Of a DNA stretch of 64,000 bases, positions 1 through 12,530 are shown piece by piece. The notes beneath the pieces were generated by a model that saw only the letters and a list, made by a program, of their open reading frames with translations, was not told where the DNA came from and ran no database searches. This DNA is from Onchocerca volvulus (Eukaryota; Nematoda; Chromadorea; Rhabditida; Onchocercidae), in the NCBI GenBank assembly GCA_000499405.2, contig HG738142.1:245363-309362 (forward strand), read 5' to 3'. Position 1 is the stretch's first letter. Each line of letters opens with the position of its first letter. The translations under genes were made by a program, and so were the position numbers.

Positions 1-295
1 GCAATTATTTCCTCGTCAATTACAGTGATATTAGCGCTTTCCAATTTAATTGAACTGTTATTTTTTTTTTTAATTCTATTTCCATTTTCCGCTTTTGTTT
101 TTTATTCTTTCCGTTTTTTGATTATTAAATTATACTCAAAAACTGAATCTCTTAAATTCTGAATTAAATAATGCATATTTTCTAGCCTGAATTTTAGCAT
201 TGTTGTGGATTACCGTTACATTTCGCTTCTTTTGTTTTCTTAAAATTCTTAAAATCAAAATTTCACTCGTGTATCTTAACATTTGTCTTTTACAG

Positions 296-418
296 AAATG
301 CACACAAAAGGATCGATTTGATATTCCTGAAAACTACCAAGGAATGACTTACAATTTAGGCATAGTGGAATTGAAAACAACGACAGAAGTAGCGGAAAGA
401 AATACGAAATGGTATTAA
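296..418 (+). CDS. possible terminal exon of a gene entering from the left
   Basis: A TTTTACAG acceptor is followed by 40 codons and a TAA stop. The peptide begins KCTQKDRFDIPENYQG and ends ERNTKWY; it is acidic/basic mixed, unlike the low-complexity frames around it. I do not recognise the family. No matching upstream exon is visible in the first 290 bases, so the rest of the gene would lie off the window. It may also be a chance open frame. The first AATAAA-like signals lie roughly 400 bases downstream, which is far for a short 3' UTR. Confidence 0.3.
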   Translation, partial: KCTQKDRFDIPENYQGMTYNLGIVELKTTTEVAERNTKWY

Positions 419-1124
419 TGTTCAAAATAATTATACTTTATGCATATTTGCAAATAATTCAGTTTTTTCATGGCTTCAATGAAGATATAAATCATAACAT
501 TTTATGCCACTTTTGTTTTTCTGAATTGAGTTCTACTTTATGATCTATACCGAAAATTCAGTATAGGATATTCAAAAAATGACAGGTTGAAACGGGAGAC
601 GAAACATCAGCTTACCAAGGCAGTTTGCAATACTGATCTTTGATTCATGAAATAGTTTAAAATATGGGTGTAGAAGATTCAAGTCATTGGGCTGTGAATT
701 CGTCAAACTGAAAAATGAAGCTTGCAAGGATTTCATCCGAAAGTATCTTTTGCGAATCTTCATGTCGTTCATTTATTGCCACTTCTATAATCTATTATAG
801 CGATAATGCATTTATTTAAAAAAATAAAGCTATATGTTATTTTGTGCAATGAATAAAAGCGATCAATTCGGTTTATTTAATCTGATTGATTCGAAAAAGC
901 GAAAATCTGACTGATCTGATGAAAATTTGACTGATCAAACACAGAAAGAATATGTTTTCTCCACAGTAGTAGAAACAAGAACTCCACAAGGCGAAATCAT
1001 ATTAATTAATGAACCATGATGGAAACTAACTAGAATAAAAAAAACTTTCACTAGTATATATAGATATTTATTTAGCCATTTTGGTAACTGTGATTTTAAA
1101 AGAGATGTAATCAATTCTTCAAAA

Positions 1125-1157
<33 letters not shown>

Positions 1158-3500
1158 GTTGCTTGTGTTGTAATTCATTTTGCATCTTTGCGAGTAGCTC
1201 TTTAATTTTTTCTATATTTTTCTTTAAAATCAACTGGTCATTATTTTGTTGCTTTTAAATTACTGTTATTTACTTACTATTATTAATTTGGATATTGTGC
1301 TGCAGACAAGCGTTTTTCTTTTTTTTTTCTTTCAAAATAGTCGTTAAGTATTACTGAAAACATTTCTTCACTCTGATCATCACTGTTGTTATTCTCCTTT
1401 TTACTATCTTCCTTAAAATTTTTCAAATATTCTTCTTGAAAATATTGCCATCCCAATTATGCAGTATTCGTGATCGACGATTCAGTTCAAAATTTATAGT
1501 TTCAGGCATCATTACGACAGCTCTACAAAAAAACCTTTCGTTAATGACTAATGCATCATTGTAATTAATTAATTCATTGGAAACTATTGGCTCATTGCAA
1601 TCTGCCTTATCTCTGAGAGCAGGTAATAATTGAAAGAATAAAATTTAATGAATATGATTTCGATAAAGAAAATATTTGTAGCATAATAATATGTAAATTT
1701 TAAAAAAAGGTGCGAGTGCCATGTTTATTAAATTACAATTGCGCAATTCTGTCTCTCGTAGCAATCAAAATTCTTTCTAATATTTCTGAAATTTCAATTA
1801 AATGTTTATCAAACTTCCAGCTTTTCGATAAAAATTTCGAATCGTTGAAGTTCGCTTTTCACTGCTGAATATCTTTGATCATATATCGTTCTTGAAATTT
1901 AAATTAAATTTTCACCAAACTTCCAACTTTTCATCGAAAATTTCCGAAATTCAACTGGCAAATGAATGAGATTTGCTCCGATGATATACGAATGTTCGAA
2001 TCATTTTGCTCAAATTTTCTCGTAAATTTTATTAAAATTTGAAAATTTAGAAATTTTCCTTTTTTTTTGTTGTTGAGTGATATTCCATTGTCCATATTAA
2101 GAGCAGAATCAGTGGCAAATTTAAAATTCATCGTTTTCTGAAGCTATAAATTTTAAAATATATTCAGTTTAAAATATATTCAGTAATACTAAACGATTTC
2201 AATATACCGTACAGCTTCATCAAATCAATTATTATTGTCAGTGAATTCCAATATCTTAAAAATTTGATTGAATAGATTCAATTATTTTGAAAATTTGACA
2301 AATCTATTGACAAAAATATGCAATTTTTTTTTTCGATCAATTCATAAAATTCTAACCGTGGAGCACTGATTTTTCCATAAGACCGGCTTATTGCATATTT
2401 CTTTTGGTAAACAACTTATTTAGTTTTTTCTAAACATTTTCAACCAGTTAATCATTATTGTAGATGAATTCCAATTTCTTCAATCAAGATAAAATTTGCT
2501 AAAGTGAATCCAGTTAAAGTGCTGACAAAAACCCAAAATTTATTTCGACAAAATATTATAAATAAAATTTATAAGAGACAAGTTTGGATTTCAGCTAACG
2601 ACAAATACCAGAAATATATGAATTATTTGCATTTAGATATTATGTAGAAAATTATGTGAGTCAAATCATATAAAAAAGCGAGAAATTCAACATTCCAACG
2701 AAGTGCTTAGAATAAATCCTACAATTTCGTTTTTTCAACCTCAAGAACCAGTTAAAACTATAAGATGAGCAAGAAATTTAAGTCTGGAAAAGATAATTTG
2801 TAGCAATCGACAGGACAGGAATGAATTTAAATTAGAAGAGAGACCTTTTATGTTAAATTTGCTTACAAAGAATTAATATTTCAATCAAAGATCAAAAAGA
2901 TATTTTTTGTCAACAAAATGTCGTTTTGATATTTCATCGCGAAGCATAGAATATTCTATGGTTTCTGTTGCTACATCATTTTCATTGATTATGAGGAAAT
3001 TAATAATGAAATCAATCATCAATTCATACTTGTGATGAAAGGAAGAAAATATATCCAATATTATATATTGAACAATTTTAGTATTTATTTCATCCTATAC
3101 AACTTTATCAGATTAATTGCTATTATGAGCAATTCCGATTTTTTTACCAGCATTAATCAAACAAAATAATTCTAATTATGTAATTTCAGATGATATCTCA
3201 TTCATTCTCGATGATAACAAAGAAAGTCCAATGAATGCGACGTGATCAACAATAATAGCAAGAACCAAATCCGTAATATTACAACTGAATCATCTATTGT
3301 TTTAAGTTTATAATAAAATGCTCCTTACAGTAATGATCTACGAAGACTTTTTTTCAGAATGAAAATTTTGGTTTTCTATCATTTTTAAAATTTTGTGAAT
3401 CCTTTCACTTCATTATGTTAACTGCTATTATTTATAAAACGCATTGCAATTCTTCAGGGAGTTGAAAAAGAGAATGCGCGTAGAAATTAGCAACACAATT
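419..3500. other. AT-rich stretch without a recognisable gene
   Basis: I see no exon-like frame with usable splice sites on either strand. The stretch holds a long poly-T run near 1131-1157, several degenerate palindromic A/T words, and a short tandem duplication near 2151-2182 (AAAATATATTCAGTTT twice). Confidence 0.5.
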
Positions 3501-3639
3501 GGAATGTTTAATGTAATGCATGGCAGATTCTAAGTTCAAGCTTAAGCCATCGGTCTAAAATATCGTCTGACTTCAGCTCCGAAATCCTGACTTTTTAAAT
3601 CTCTCGGGATTTCTCCATCTTACCTGAACTCCAAGAAGT

Positions 3640-4760
3640 CGAAAAACAAGTCGTTTCATGGTTGATTGACCTCACTTTGTTTATATGGAGTTGGAGCGTT
3701 TTGGCGGGAACATGTTTATCCTAATGACTTTTGATCTCTTTGAAACTATTTCGTGGTACTTGATCTTTAATATTCCTTGTTTAAAATAACTGTCTTGGGG
3801 CTATTTGACCATTAACATCTCTTCCTTTGACTTCGTTAACAGATTATTCTGCAGTTTAATTTTTTGACATTCTTTATACAAGTGATTACATCTTTCATAT
3901 TTTTCCGACATTCCCAACCAAAAGGAATTTGAGACCTCTAAAAGGAAGAATTTGGGGAATATAGCAAAAAGTATTTTGTTCCTTTAATTTAGATATTTTA
4001 ATAGATATTTCTTATTTATCTTTGTCTGGTAAAGAGGCCTGTTTGATTTTTATCGGAATATATACAATTTCTCTTTGACTTGATGTTTTTCTTCGATGCT
4101 TTTTACCATTACATCATCTCTTTGAAATAGCAATTTTGCATCTGTTAAAGTTTGCTTGAATTTGTCTCATTTCGGGGTTTCTTCAGTATTCGAGGTTTGG
4201 TTGAATCTCTACTATAGTTGAATTTTTGAAGATTTCCCATATCGATGATAATATCGCCATTCATTGAATACGAATCAATAAATTCACAATTTTTTTCCGT
4301 GATTGTTTCATCTGCTTTAAAAATAAATGAGATTTGGAGTTCATCTATAATAGCATTGAGTTCCACATATTCGAGCATCAAAATTTCCAATCCTTTTACA
4401 TAGACATTTTTGAGTCGCTTTTCTTACATTTTATAGAACGACACTAGTGTCGGAAAAATCCGAAATATGAAATTATTGTAAGGATCAAGAAGCGCGAAGA
4501 TAGTTTCAAATGAACCAACAAATCGATGAAAATATTGACCGCCAAAAAGATAAACATTTTATCGCCGAAATGCTCCGATTAACAAAAGGAAAAAAAGAAG
4601 CTATATAGCCTAATCCTTTCAGGATTCCCCTCCTTTCCTGATTTCTAGTATTTCGTCTCATTACTGGTTGATCACACTTTGTTTATCTGCTAATCGAAAT
4701 GTTTTGGCGGCAAATTCCATTTGAAGCTATCTTCGCGCTTATTGATCTTTAACATTCTTT
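3640..4760. repeat. interspersed repeat copies with a GTTTTGGCGG core
   Basis: A motif reading roughly TTTGTTTATCTNNTAANCGGAGCGTTTTGGCGG, preceded by a GATTGACCTCAC-like word, occurs at about 3660-3720 (+), inverted at about 4525-4590, and again at about 4665-4710 (+). Other copies in the window are near 7440-7550 (-), 17575-17645 (-) and 54815-54880 (+). The copies at 3.7 and 4.5 kb face each other. The core is GC-richer than the surroundings. It is a dispersed repeat, perhaps part of the Helentron-like family, since the 17.6 and 54.8 kb copies lie within or beside such elements. Confidence 0.5.
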
Positions 4761-6860
4761 TTTTTTTTTTTTACAAAAAATTGCATCTTTCGGATTTTTC
4801 CATTTCCAACCGAAAGAAGATTAAGACCTTTAAATTTTTGTTTGAATTCGTCATTTGGTAGTACTTTTGGTCCGTAGAGCAATCGGTTCTTCTTGTCCGA
4901 GTTTTTGCGTTAATTTTTCGCACTTTATTGACTAAATTTTTGAGTTCTTCACTTCATTGACTTCAGATCCATTTCCTGATAACTTCTTCGATTATTTTTG
5001 AATATAGTTTATTTTCTCAGATCCAGTTCATTCGATCTCTTCAGATTAAGTTAAGTTCATTTCTCTGATTAAACCACGGTCTATGAGCTATCCTTATATT
5101 TTGCAACACAGCAGAGTACTGTGTAAACCTTTGCAGTGAAAAAAGAATCGTTTCTTTCTATTGCAATTATTAGTAGCATGTCCTGTTTGAAAACAGTCAA
5201 TGCATGCGCCATTTTTCCTACAAACATTCTAATCGTTGTTTGAGAGTGGGATAAGTTTGGGATTTGTTATTCTAGTGGTCCCTGTTACAAAATGCGAGGA
5301 TCTTTTTTTCTTACTCTTTTTGATTTGGATTTAGCTTAAAGACGTTAAATTTTCTTTAGTGTGTCTCAATTGATCCTTTTTTCCTAGTAAAAATTTGAAT
5401 CCTAGTTACTTCTTCGTTTCTTTGGACTAATTCTGCCAAGAAATGTCGAGGTGTAGTGACATTTCAATTTTCTTGTTCATTTCATTGCTATACTTTATCC
5501 AATAACCAGCATGGCAAAATCTATGGTAGTTTTGATGCTAGGACATTTTAGCTTTCATCTATATCTTATATTGTCAAAGTACCCTTTCGATTGCTTTGAC
5601 TGTTACTTCACATTTCTTATTAATTCCACTTGATGAGATGTAATTCATTTTATAGCGATTTCCTGATGGGGAATGGATTTCCATACTTGCTGATCAGGGT
5701 TGATCGTACGACATCGTAATTTTCGGGGATAATGTCATATCCTCTACGGTTTATAATGCTTCCCCTTCAAGACAGGAGATCAGATAATTCAATTTTTGAA
5801 TATCTGTCATTTATTTTTAGATGCACTGCAGCATTAAAACTGCTCCATAATTCTTTTCATAATTTAGGCCAGCACTGAATATTGGCAGTGATTATCATGA
5901 AAGTTTTTTTGCTTTGGAGAAATTGGACATTGCTTGATTTTTTAGACAACACAGCAACTACGTTACAACACAGTTTATAGATGAATACAGGAATTACAGT
6001 CGATATAGCTTGAATATTTTTCTTATAGATAGTAGGAGAATTTATTCTAAGTTTTATTTGAAGCTTCGGAAACTGATGAGATTTGATGAACGTTAAATGA
6101 ATATTAATGTAGAAAATAAGATGAAAATTTGAAAGGTCAAATCGAGTTAAAAGGATTACACTGCTCCGGAGAATATTTCACAACAGCTAACATTTCCTTT
6201 CATAATGCAGTAATTTACAATATTCTAGACATGATACATGGGCTGATTGTAAGACCAGAACATTGGGCAAATTGGGGCAAACTTAATTTTTTTTTTTTTT
6301 TTTGTTTATTTATTTATCGTGTCACTTCTTTATTTGTTTTTTTTCGCTTGGTGCTAACTTGAAATCATATTTGTCATCCTTTTATATACTGAGAGTTATA
6401 ATAGCATTATCATCATCTATTAATTTTAGAATGTCTATCTCGTTGAGAATGTCCGCATATTTCTCCTTCTCTCTTCTTTCGTGGGTTTTGATTTTCTTTA
6501 TGAAATCCAACCAATTTATACGGTCTGTTTGAGACTACCAATGCATAATTTGAGAAGACTGATTTTTTTTACATGGTTTTTTTCTATGGCCTCATATTGT
6601 TGACGCCATTATTCTTTTTGTAATCACTAATCTAAAGGCGTTAAATTCAAACTCTTGATTTCCTGGATGATTTGTTTCAACTTTTCCCTTACCGGTTCAA
6701 TGTTTATAATTAAGTTTGCAGATATTGTAACGCCTCGTGGCTCCAATAATCATTATCGGAAAAATTGGTTGATTATTGATACGACAGAGACGAATCCTTA
6801 TGTAAATAAGTTTTATTGATAGACAGAAGAATAGCTTTTCCTGTACATACAAACAACTAA
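4145..6860 (-). mobile_element. decayed BEL/Pao-type LTR retrotransposon (5' LTR end, gag, zinc knuckle, protease region)
   Basis: Read on the minus strand, an LTR end with an AATAAA signal lies at about 6790-6850. A tRNA-primer-site-like stretch (GCCACGAGG) follows at about 6735, then the start of gag at about 6600-6720. Gag pieces follow at 6370-6545 (a conserved INWLDFIKKI-like segment) and at about 5480-5830 (VLASKLP). At about 5100-5225 lies a zinc knuckle, CIDCFQTGHATNNC, with exact C-X2-C-X4-H-X4-C spacing, followed by FFFHCKGLHSTLLC, as in BEL/Pao gag proteins. A further open piece at 4145-4390 (VELNAIIDEL) fits the protease-like region. Stops and frameshifts are frequent, and I see no reverse transcriptase or integrase. 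This is a dead 5' half. Confidence 0.7.
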
Positions 6861-6971
6861 TTGAGAATATCCACCAAATTGATCACTAAATTATTCTTTC
6901 TTTTGTTACTCGTAGTAATCTTAGATTATCGGTTTGTTTCTATCGTTGCGCAATCATCTTTAACACTCCTA

Positions 6972-7147
6972 TCTATATAAATAAAAATCTAAATGTCTCA
7001 TTGTTACTTACCACGCAATGTTTCAAGGTTCTTCACCGACTGATTTGAAATTTGGATAAATGTTGCATTCGAATAGGCGCATGTTTAAGAATTTTCGGAA
7101 ATTTAAGATTTCGAACGAACGAGCATTTACAATTTTATTTATATAGA
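6972..7147. mobile_element. short non-autonomous Helentron-like element with inverted ends
   Basis: This unit of about 176 bp starts TCTATATAAATAAAAATCTAA and ends with the inverse, CATTTACAATTTTATTTATATAGA. Inside are family signature words seen at the other sites: a CACCGACTG-like word and CATTCGAATAGGCGCATG. It carries no coding capacity. The inverted ends identify it as a deletion derivative of the family described at 15052-18645. Confidence 0.65.
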
Positions 7148-7689
7148 ATAGCTTGACCCAACATCCTTCGTAGACAGGATTTGGAGCTGAAGTTCAAGAT
7201 GAAGTTCACAGTTCCTAAAACGACACAACAATAGCAACATCAAAGCGACACAGAGTAATCCCTTTCGGATAAATCCGAAACATGATTTATTACAAGTGAG
7301 GAGTACTAAAGGTCAAGAAGTGCGTAGTTTCAAATGACCAACAAACCGATAAGCATTCTTACAGACAAAACCGATAAATAAAAGGCCAAACATATTTGTC
7401 GCCGGATGTCTATTTTCACCGGAAAGAAAAACATGTTTAGTAACAAATGATGTTTTCTGCCAAAACAGTAAACATTTTTAGCCGTGAAAACGTCTCGAGT
7501 AACAGATAAATGAAGCGAGGTCGACCAATCATAACGTGAAACGTTGTAGGTCAGGTTTGAGATTGAGGAGGAGTAGTCCGAATGGATTTGAAAGATTTGG
7601 ATTTTAGAGCAGAATCAGTTTTTCGGCCGAGGAACAGTTCAGAGTTTTCTACGTTGAACAACGACAATTTCTACGACAAATAGAGAATC

Positions 7690-7870
7690 AAGAACTATCA
7701 TTCTTTTCTATTGGCAACAAAGGAAGAATAATTAATCATTTTGCTTGGATATTCTCCATTTGTTTGGATATTCTCCAATAATTGTTTGCATGTACAAACA
7801 AAAACTCTTCCTTTTATCAATAAAGCCTTTATTACAGAAGAATTCGTCTCTGCCACATCAACTCAATAAA
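7690..7870 (+). repeat. LTR fragment matching the BEL/Pao relic
   Basis: The stretch at about 7795-7865 (TATCAATAAAGCCTTTATTA, then CAGAAGAATTCGTCTCTGCC) matches the LTR end at 6790-6850 (-) and the one at about 12205-12275 (+). Unlike those two it is not followed by the primer-site-like sequence and gag start, so it looks like a 3' or solo LTR remnant. It lies about 250 bases before the first exon of the fusogen-like pseudogene. Confidence 0.5.
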
Positions 7871-8115
7871 ATCAACTTTCCGTCAATTCCCAATCCAACC
7901 CGATTTTTTCCCAACACTTTTCATTTAATCGGACTGACCCACAGCAACGTGTGTATATAAAAAATAGTATTCCTAAATTATTTGCCGAGTATCTTAATTT
8001 AAGAACATTAGTGATTTGTTTTTGACAAAATGTGAAATTTCACTGAACATCCAAAACACAGCCGACAAATAGTGAAATTGAAAAATTGTGCTAAAAAGTT
8101 GCAAAGACCGAAAAG

Positions 8116-11100
8116 ATGAGATTGGTATGCCTGTTAAAGTGCATCTTGCTTACATATTTAATTCCACGGATTGGATTGTCAAAATCATCCTCATCTCCCG
8201 AACTATCGCAACCTTTGTTGCTTACAACACCTCCTTATTGCACAAAGCTCATCAAAAATCTCCTGGTTAGTTCAAGCAAACTGGATGTGTTTTAGAGATC
8301 ATATAAATAAAGTTGAAGAAAATAGTCATTTAATTAAAGTGACAACAATTAGCTTATTGTTCTTCAAAAAAAAAAAAAAAAAAGACTCTTTGAGGGATGA
8401 AAATTTCTTGTTTTAATTTATGTTCTAATTGTTCCTCACTTTTCATCAAAGTTTTTACACTGATAAAATAAGTCTTTGAAACTTTTCCAATTCTCTCTTT
8501 CAAATTAATAAATACGATAGCTCTTTAAAAAAAACTTTGTCAATTTTCTGAATCCTTAAAATTGCTATCATAGCTATCATAAAACTTTATATGCTATAAT
8601 TAAAGTAGAAAATAATGACGTTTTATTTTTCGTCTTTTGAAACATCGAGGGTTTAATTTACATGAATATTTTTGGGTTATTATTATGTAATAGTATTAAA
8701 AAAAAATAATTTTGCAAAAAAAACCAGTACTGTCGGACAAATGAATCGATGGAATTTTCTTTGCAATACTTTCTTATAGCGATGAGCGGTACAAATTGCT
8801 GAAAATGAGCAAATTCAAAAAAATTTCCATAAAAATGACAACTCGTATTATGAGTAAATTTTCAAGAGATTTTCAAGTTTATTTTAAAAATAAAGTTCAT
8901 AAATGTTATTGCGATAATTAAAAAAATTGAAGACAACGTGGTAGAAACGAATGAAACAATAAAATGCATCATGAATTCTTCGATTCAGAAAAATCAATGC
9001 TTTGATAAATTAATTACTTCGAGAAAAATTCTTCTGTTGGTCACTTTTTCATTCTGAAAATTTTTTTATTTCCAAGTCAACACAACGCATAAATTGCAGA
9101 ATTCAAAGATGATTCGGACAATACCAGTCATATTTATCTTCGAATCGAACTTGACTATACCGCTTGTTTCCGACTAAAAAAATACAACCAATGGTACAGA
9201 TTCGCTGTTCCTGATGTCCTCGACGAAAGGTATTCTTTTTTCGCCAAAATGAAATATCACATAGTAAAGATATGTAACGACTTTAATTTTTAAAAATAAG
9301 CTTATCTTCTGAAAAATAAGCTCAAACATCCTTTGTGCACGGTCATTTTTAATTGAAGATAAAATTAAGTGATGAAGAATTAAGCAGCAAAGAAAAAAGA
9401 GTCATGAAAAAATTGAAAACAATTTGATAGTGAAAATATGCGAAAGAAAATTATTTGTCCCACTTTTTTTTTTTTTTTTTTATCAAATTATTTGTCAAGC
9501 TTTATTATTTGTCCTTTTTTTTATTTGAATGAATTATTTCAGAAGCCAGGATCAAGGATGGTTGCATACGTTGACATTTTCCTCACTAAATCATCGCCAT
9601 CCAATTTTTCAGCGGTACGAATTTGCAATCCCAGAAGTAAAAATAAGTTGTATTTGTGAGTATGACAAAAATTCGGATATATGCTCTGCCAGGACATATT
9701 ATTTCACCCATTGTTCTTACGGGAGTTCCAGACAGGTTAGTTTAAAATTATGTCTTTTTTCCGTTCTTTTTTTTTTAATATTAAAGTTAATTTAAGTTAT
9801 GAAAGTAAATAATTTATTGATTATGACTTAATGGAGAATGAGGAATTAAAAAATGCGCAATTGCTATTTCAAAGCAATGTCCGATCGCTTAAAATTTTTT
9901 TGCGTCCAAAAGGGGAAGTATGAGAGAGTATCTCGACTATGCATTTATGATAATAATAATTAAGTCGGTTGTACAAAATTTCTCAACCTTTTTTCTTGTC
10001 AAAATTGGATAAATAATTCATTTCTGAGAGATGAAGAAGTTCCGTGGAAAAATGAGTTTTGAAAATCTCTTGATTAGAGGCTAAAATAAGCAAAGAATAT
10101 TAGTGTATAAGAAAAAATATTGAATGTTTGGATAGTGTTGGATTTCGATTTGAGTCAATTATGAAATAATACACAACTTCGCTAGCTACAAAGATTAAAA
10201 GCAAAAGGGGCTAGAAAGACTAATGAATCCAAGTTCTATAAGTTATTGTATTATGAATGATGAAAAATGAATTACTTTAAAGATAGTGGAAGACGGAAAT
10301 CTAAAAAAACAGTATTTTTTCAACTAAAAATAAATAGTGTTCGTGGTTAGATCAAGGGTGAGTAATCATTTTCGCTACGAAAGATCAATACAACCTATGG
10401 ATATTAATGTTATTTTAATGTTTTCATGCATTTTTTAGCCGTTTATGAGTAAATTTCTCTCAAAATTGTCTGATTTTCAAATTTCATTCAAAAAAAAATA
10501 TATATATATACATAATAAAATGATTTCTTGATAGAGATTTGTGACAAGACAATTTGTTCTTATAAGTGATACCACAAAAATTCATGAATTTGAAAATCTT
10601 TGCAGTCATTACATGAAAACTGTTTTCGAACATTCCATTCAGATAAAGGACATGCCGGATGACAATCTGGCAGTCAGCCCAACACATGCTGCGAGGTAAA
10701 ATCTCTCATGATTTCAATTTTCAGTTTGAAATCATGTCTTTTAGAAATGTTTGTTAATGACTTTAATAATGTTGTAATATGATTTTTTTTTTTAAATAGA
10801 TTAATAATAGATTCTTGATGTATTAGTAAGTTTAGATATTCTCCATTTGAATAAATAATATCAGGGCAAAGTTTCGAAGATATATTTGTCCTTCGATGAA
10901 TACACTTCACCTGATTTATTTACAGTTAATTTTCTTTTAGTTAAGCTTCACTCCATATCAAAACAAATCATTTATGGCCGTAAAATTAGGGCCACCAGAA
11001 ACATTTGTCACTTTTGAATATGTTGCTTATGCTTATACAGCTGATCAATGGATTGAAAAAGACAAACGCACTATTACAACTAAACTTTATGATCAGTTAC

Positions 11101-12085
11101 CATGGCTCTTTTTAGACAGGTATCTCTCAGATGAATAACTTTACTAATATGTGAAAGTATTTTTTATTCTGCATGGGCTCATTTTAATTACCTATCTATC
11201 GGATCATTCAATTTGAAATTTTTTTCTGAATATCAAACGATTGTTAAAACACTTCTCTTTTATAGAAAATGTCAATTTTCAAATTTCACAGGACAAAATT
11301 TAGGTGGCGAAGATTCCAAATGAGAGTACTTTCTGGCGGTCGAACTAAACAGCTGAAATCTGGTATGTATTTCGCAGCAATTAAACCAGACGGTGAAATG
11401 GATGGATTGCGACAAGAAATGATTAATGAAATCGGTGAAAATAAGTGCGTTTTATAGAATAACAAATTTGGAAGTCCAGATTTTCTATAAAATGGAAATT
11501 TTGATAGCTGGAGGAATTTGAATTCTGTTCCTTCTGAATATGAATGTTTATTTTGTAGTTTCAAAAAACTGGGATAGTTTCACAAGGATTCATCGGGACA
11601 TTTCATAATACTTGATGGAGAGACTGAAATACAGGGATTACACTCGGTGAAGGTAGAAAATTGTAAAGAACAAAAATCAATGAGCTTCCTTAGTGCTCGA
11701 TATTTTGTCAGTCATAATGATCCCAAGGTTTGCAACTATTATCCAGAACTTTAAAATATTGCATGAACTGAGGCATAAGTGAAATGCGGTCAAATGTCAT
11801 TAGAAAAAAAAATTTTAAATATCGACGGGAAATGCATTAAGTCAAATGACAACCTGAATTTATTCATCAAAACTGTAGAATTCAAATGATTATCAAGAAT
11901 TTAAGTGATGCAGCACAAAAGCATTATCGATTGAATTTGCGTTGCAGAATCCGGAAGATTTTGTGTCGAAAGCAACTGTGGAGCAAATGTATCCATGGAT
12001 ACGAAGTGCTAAAATTGATGGTGAATCTAGACGCCGCACTGTGGTGACATTTTCTGAGAGTACTATTGTAGAAATTGTTTTAAAA
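8116..12085 (+). pseudogene. EFF-1/AFF-1-like cell-fusion glycoprotein, disabled and 3'-truncated
   Basis: Eight exons join in phase: 8116-8269, 9100-9229, 9543-9735, 10606-10695, 10941-11119, 11266-11444, 11559-11727 and 11948-12085. Exon 1 encodes a signal peptide (MRLVCLLKCILLTYLIP). The ectodomain includes YTACFRLKKYNQWYRFAV, a cysteine-rich CICEYDKNSDIC stretch, a CCE segment and TVEQMYPWIRSAKIDG. Length, order and cysteine pattern recall the nematode EFF/AFF fusogens, which are type I membrane proteins that fuse epidermal and other cells. The coding path is broken three times: TGA at 10660-10662, a one-base deletion at about 11321, and TAG at 11575-11577. The C-terminal ectodomain, membrane helix and tail are absent; retrotransposon sequence starts about 115 bases after the last exon. 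Splice sites stay canonical, so decay looks recent. The family call is by recollection of pattern and was not tested by search. Confidence 0.65.
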
Positions 12086-12199
12086 GTATGTCAGTTCTTC
12101 AATCTTATAGAATTCTTTGCCATTTCGAAGTGATCATTCAAATTCGAATAGTTATAATAAAGAAATAGAATTGAAATTCTAGTTTGATAGAAAAAACAA

Positions 12200-12530
12200 T
12201 TTGTTGTTTACAGGAAGAACTATTCTTCTTCTATCAATAAAATTATTTACAGAAGAATTCGTCTTCGTTATATCAATAATAGAAGCAATTTTTTCGACGT
12301 TGATTATTGATGCCACGAGCCGGGACAATGTCTACCAGCTTAATGATAAACATTGAACCAGTAAGAAAAATTGAAGGAATTCATCAAGGAAATCAAAAGT
12401 TTGGACCTAACGCCACTAGATCAATAATTACCAAAAAGAATATGAAGCCATGAAAAGGACCATCAAGAAGTCAGTCTTCTCGAATTGTACATTAATAGTT
12501 TCGAATTCAATCAACAGAAATTGATTGAAT
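12200..12530 (+). mobile_element. BEL/Pao 5' end (LTR end, primer site, gag start)
   Basis: The LTR end at about 12205-12275, the GCCACGAGCCG primer-site-like stretch at about 12311, and the following gag-start sequence (about 12330-12480) run parallel to the minus-strand relic at 6600-6850. They are nearly collinear, including ATAAACATTGAACC and the AAGAATATGAAGCC-like block. It stops after roughly 250 internal bases. It marks the right border of the fusogen pseudogene and may be the insertion or rearrangement that removed its 3' exons. Confidence 0.6.

Noticed and set aside
9438..9659. Plus-strand frame overlapping fusogen exon 3
   Set aside because: It is out of phase with the neighbouring exons; the frame giving YEFAIPEVKISCICEY fits phase and family.
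10660..10662. TGA in the fusogen exon as a selenocysteine codon
   Set aside because: Nematode selenoproteins are essentially limited to thioredoxin reductase, and the gene carries other lesions; a plain stop is simpler.
10600..10695. Alternative open frame of fusogen exon 4 (HYMKTVFEHSIQIKDM) that avoids the TGA
   Set aside because: It needs phase 2 on entry, which exon 3 does not give, loses the CC pair, and runs into TAA at the start of exon 5.
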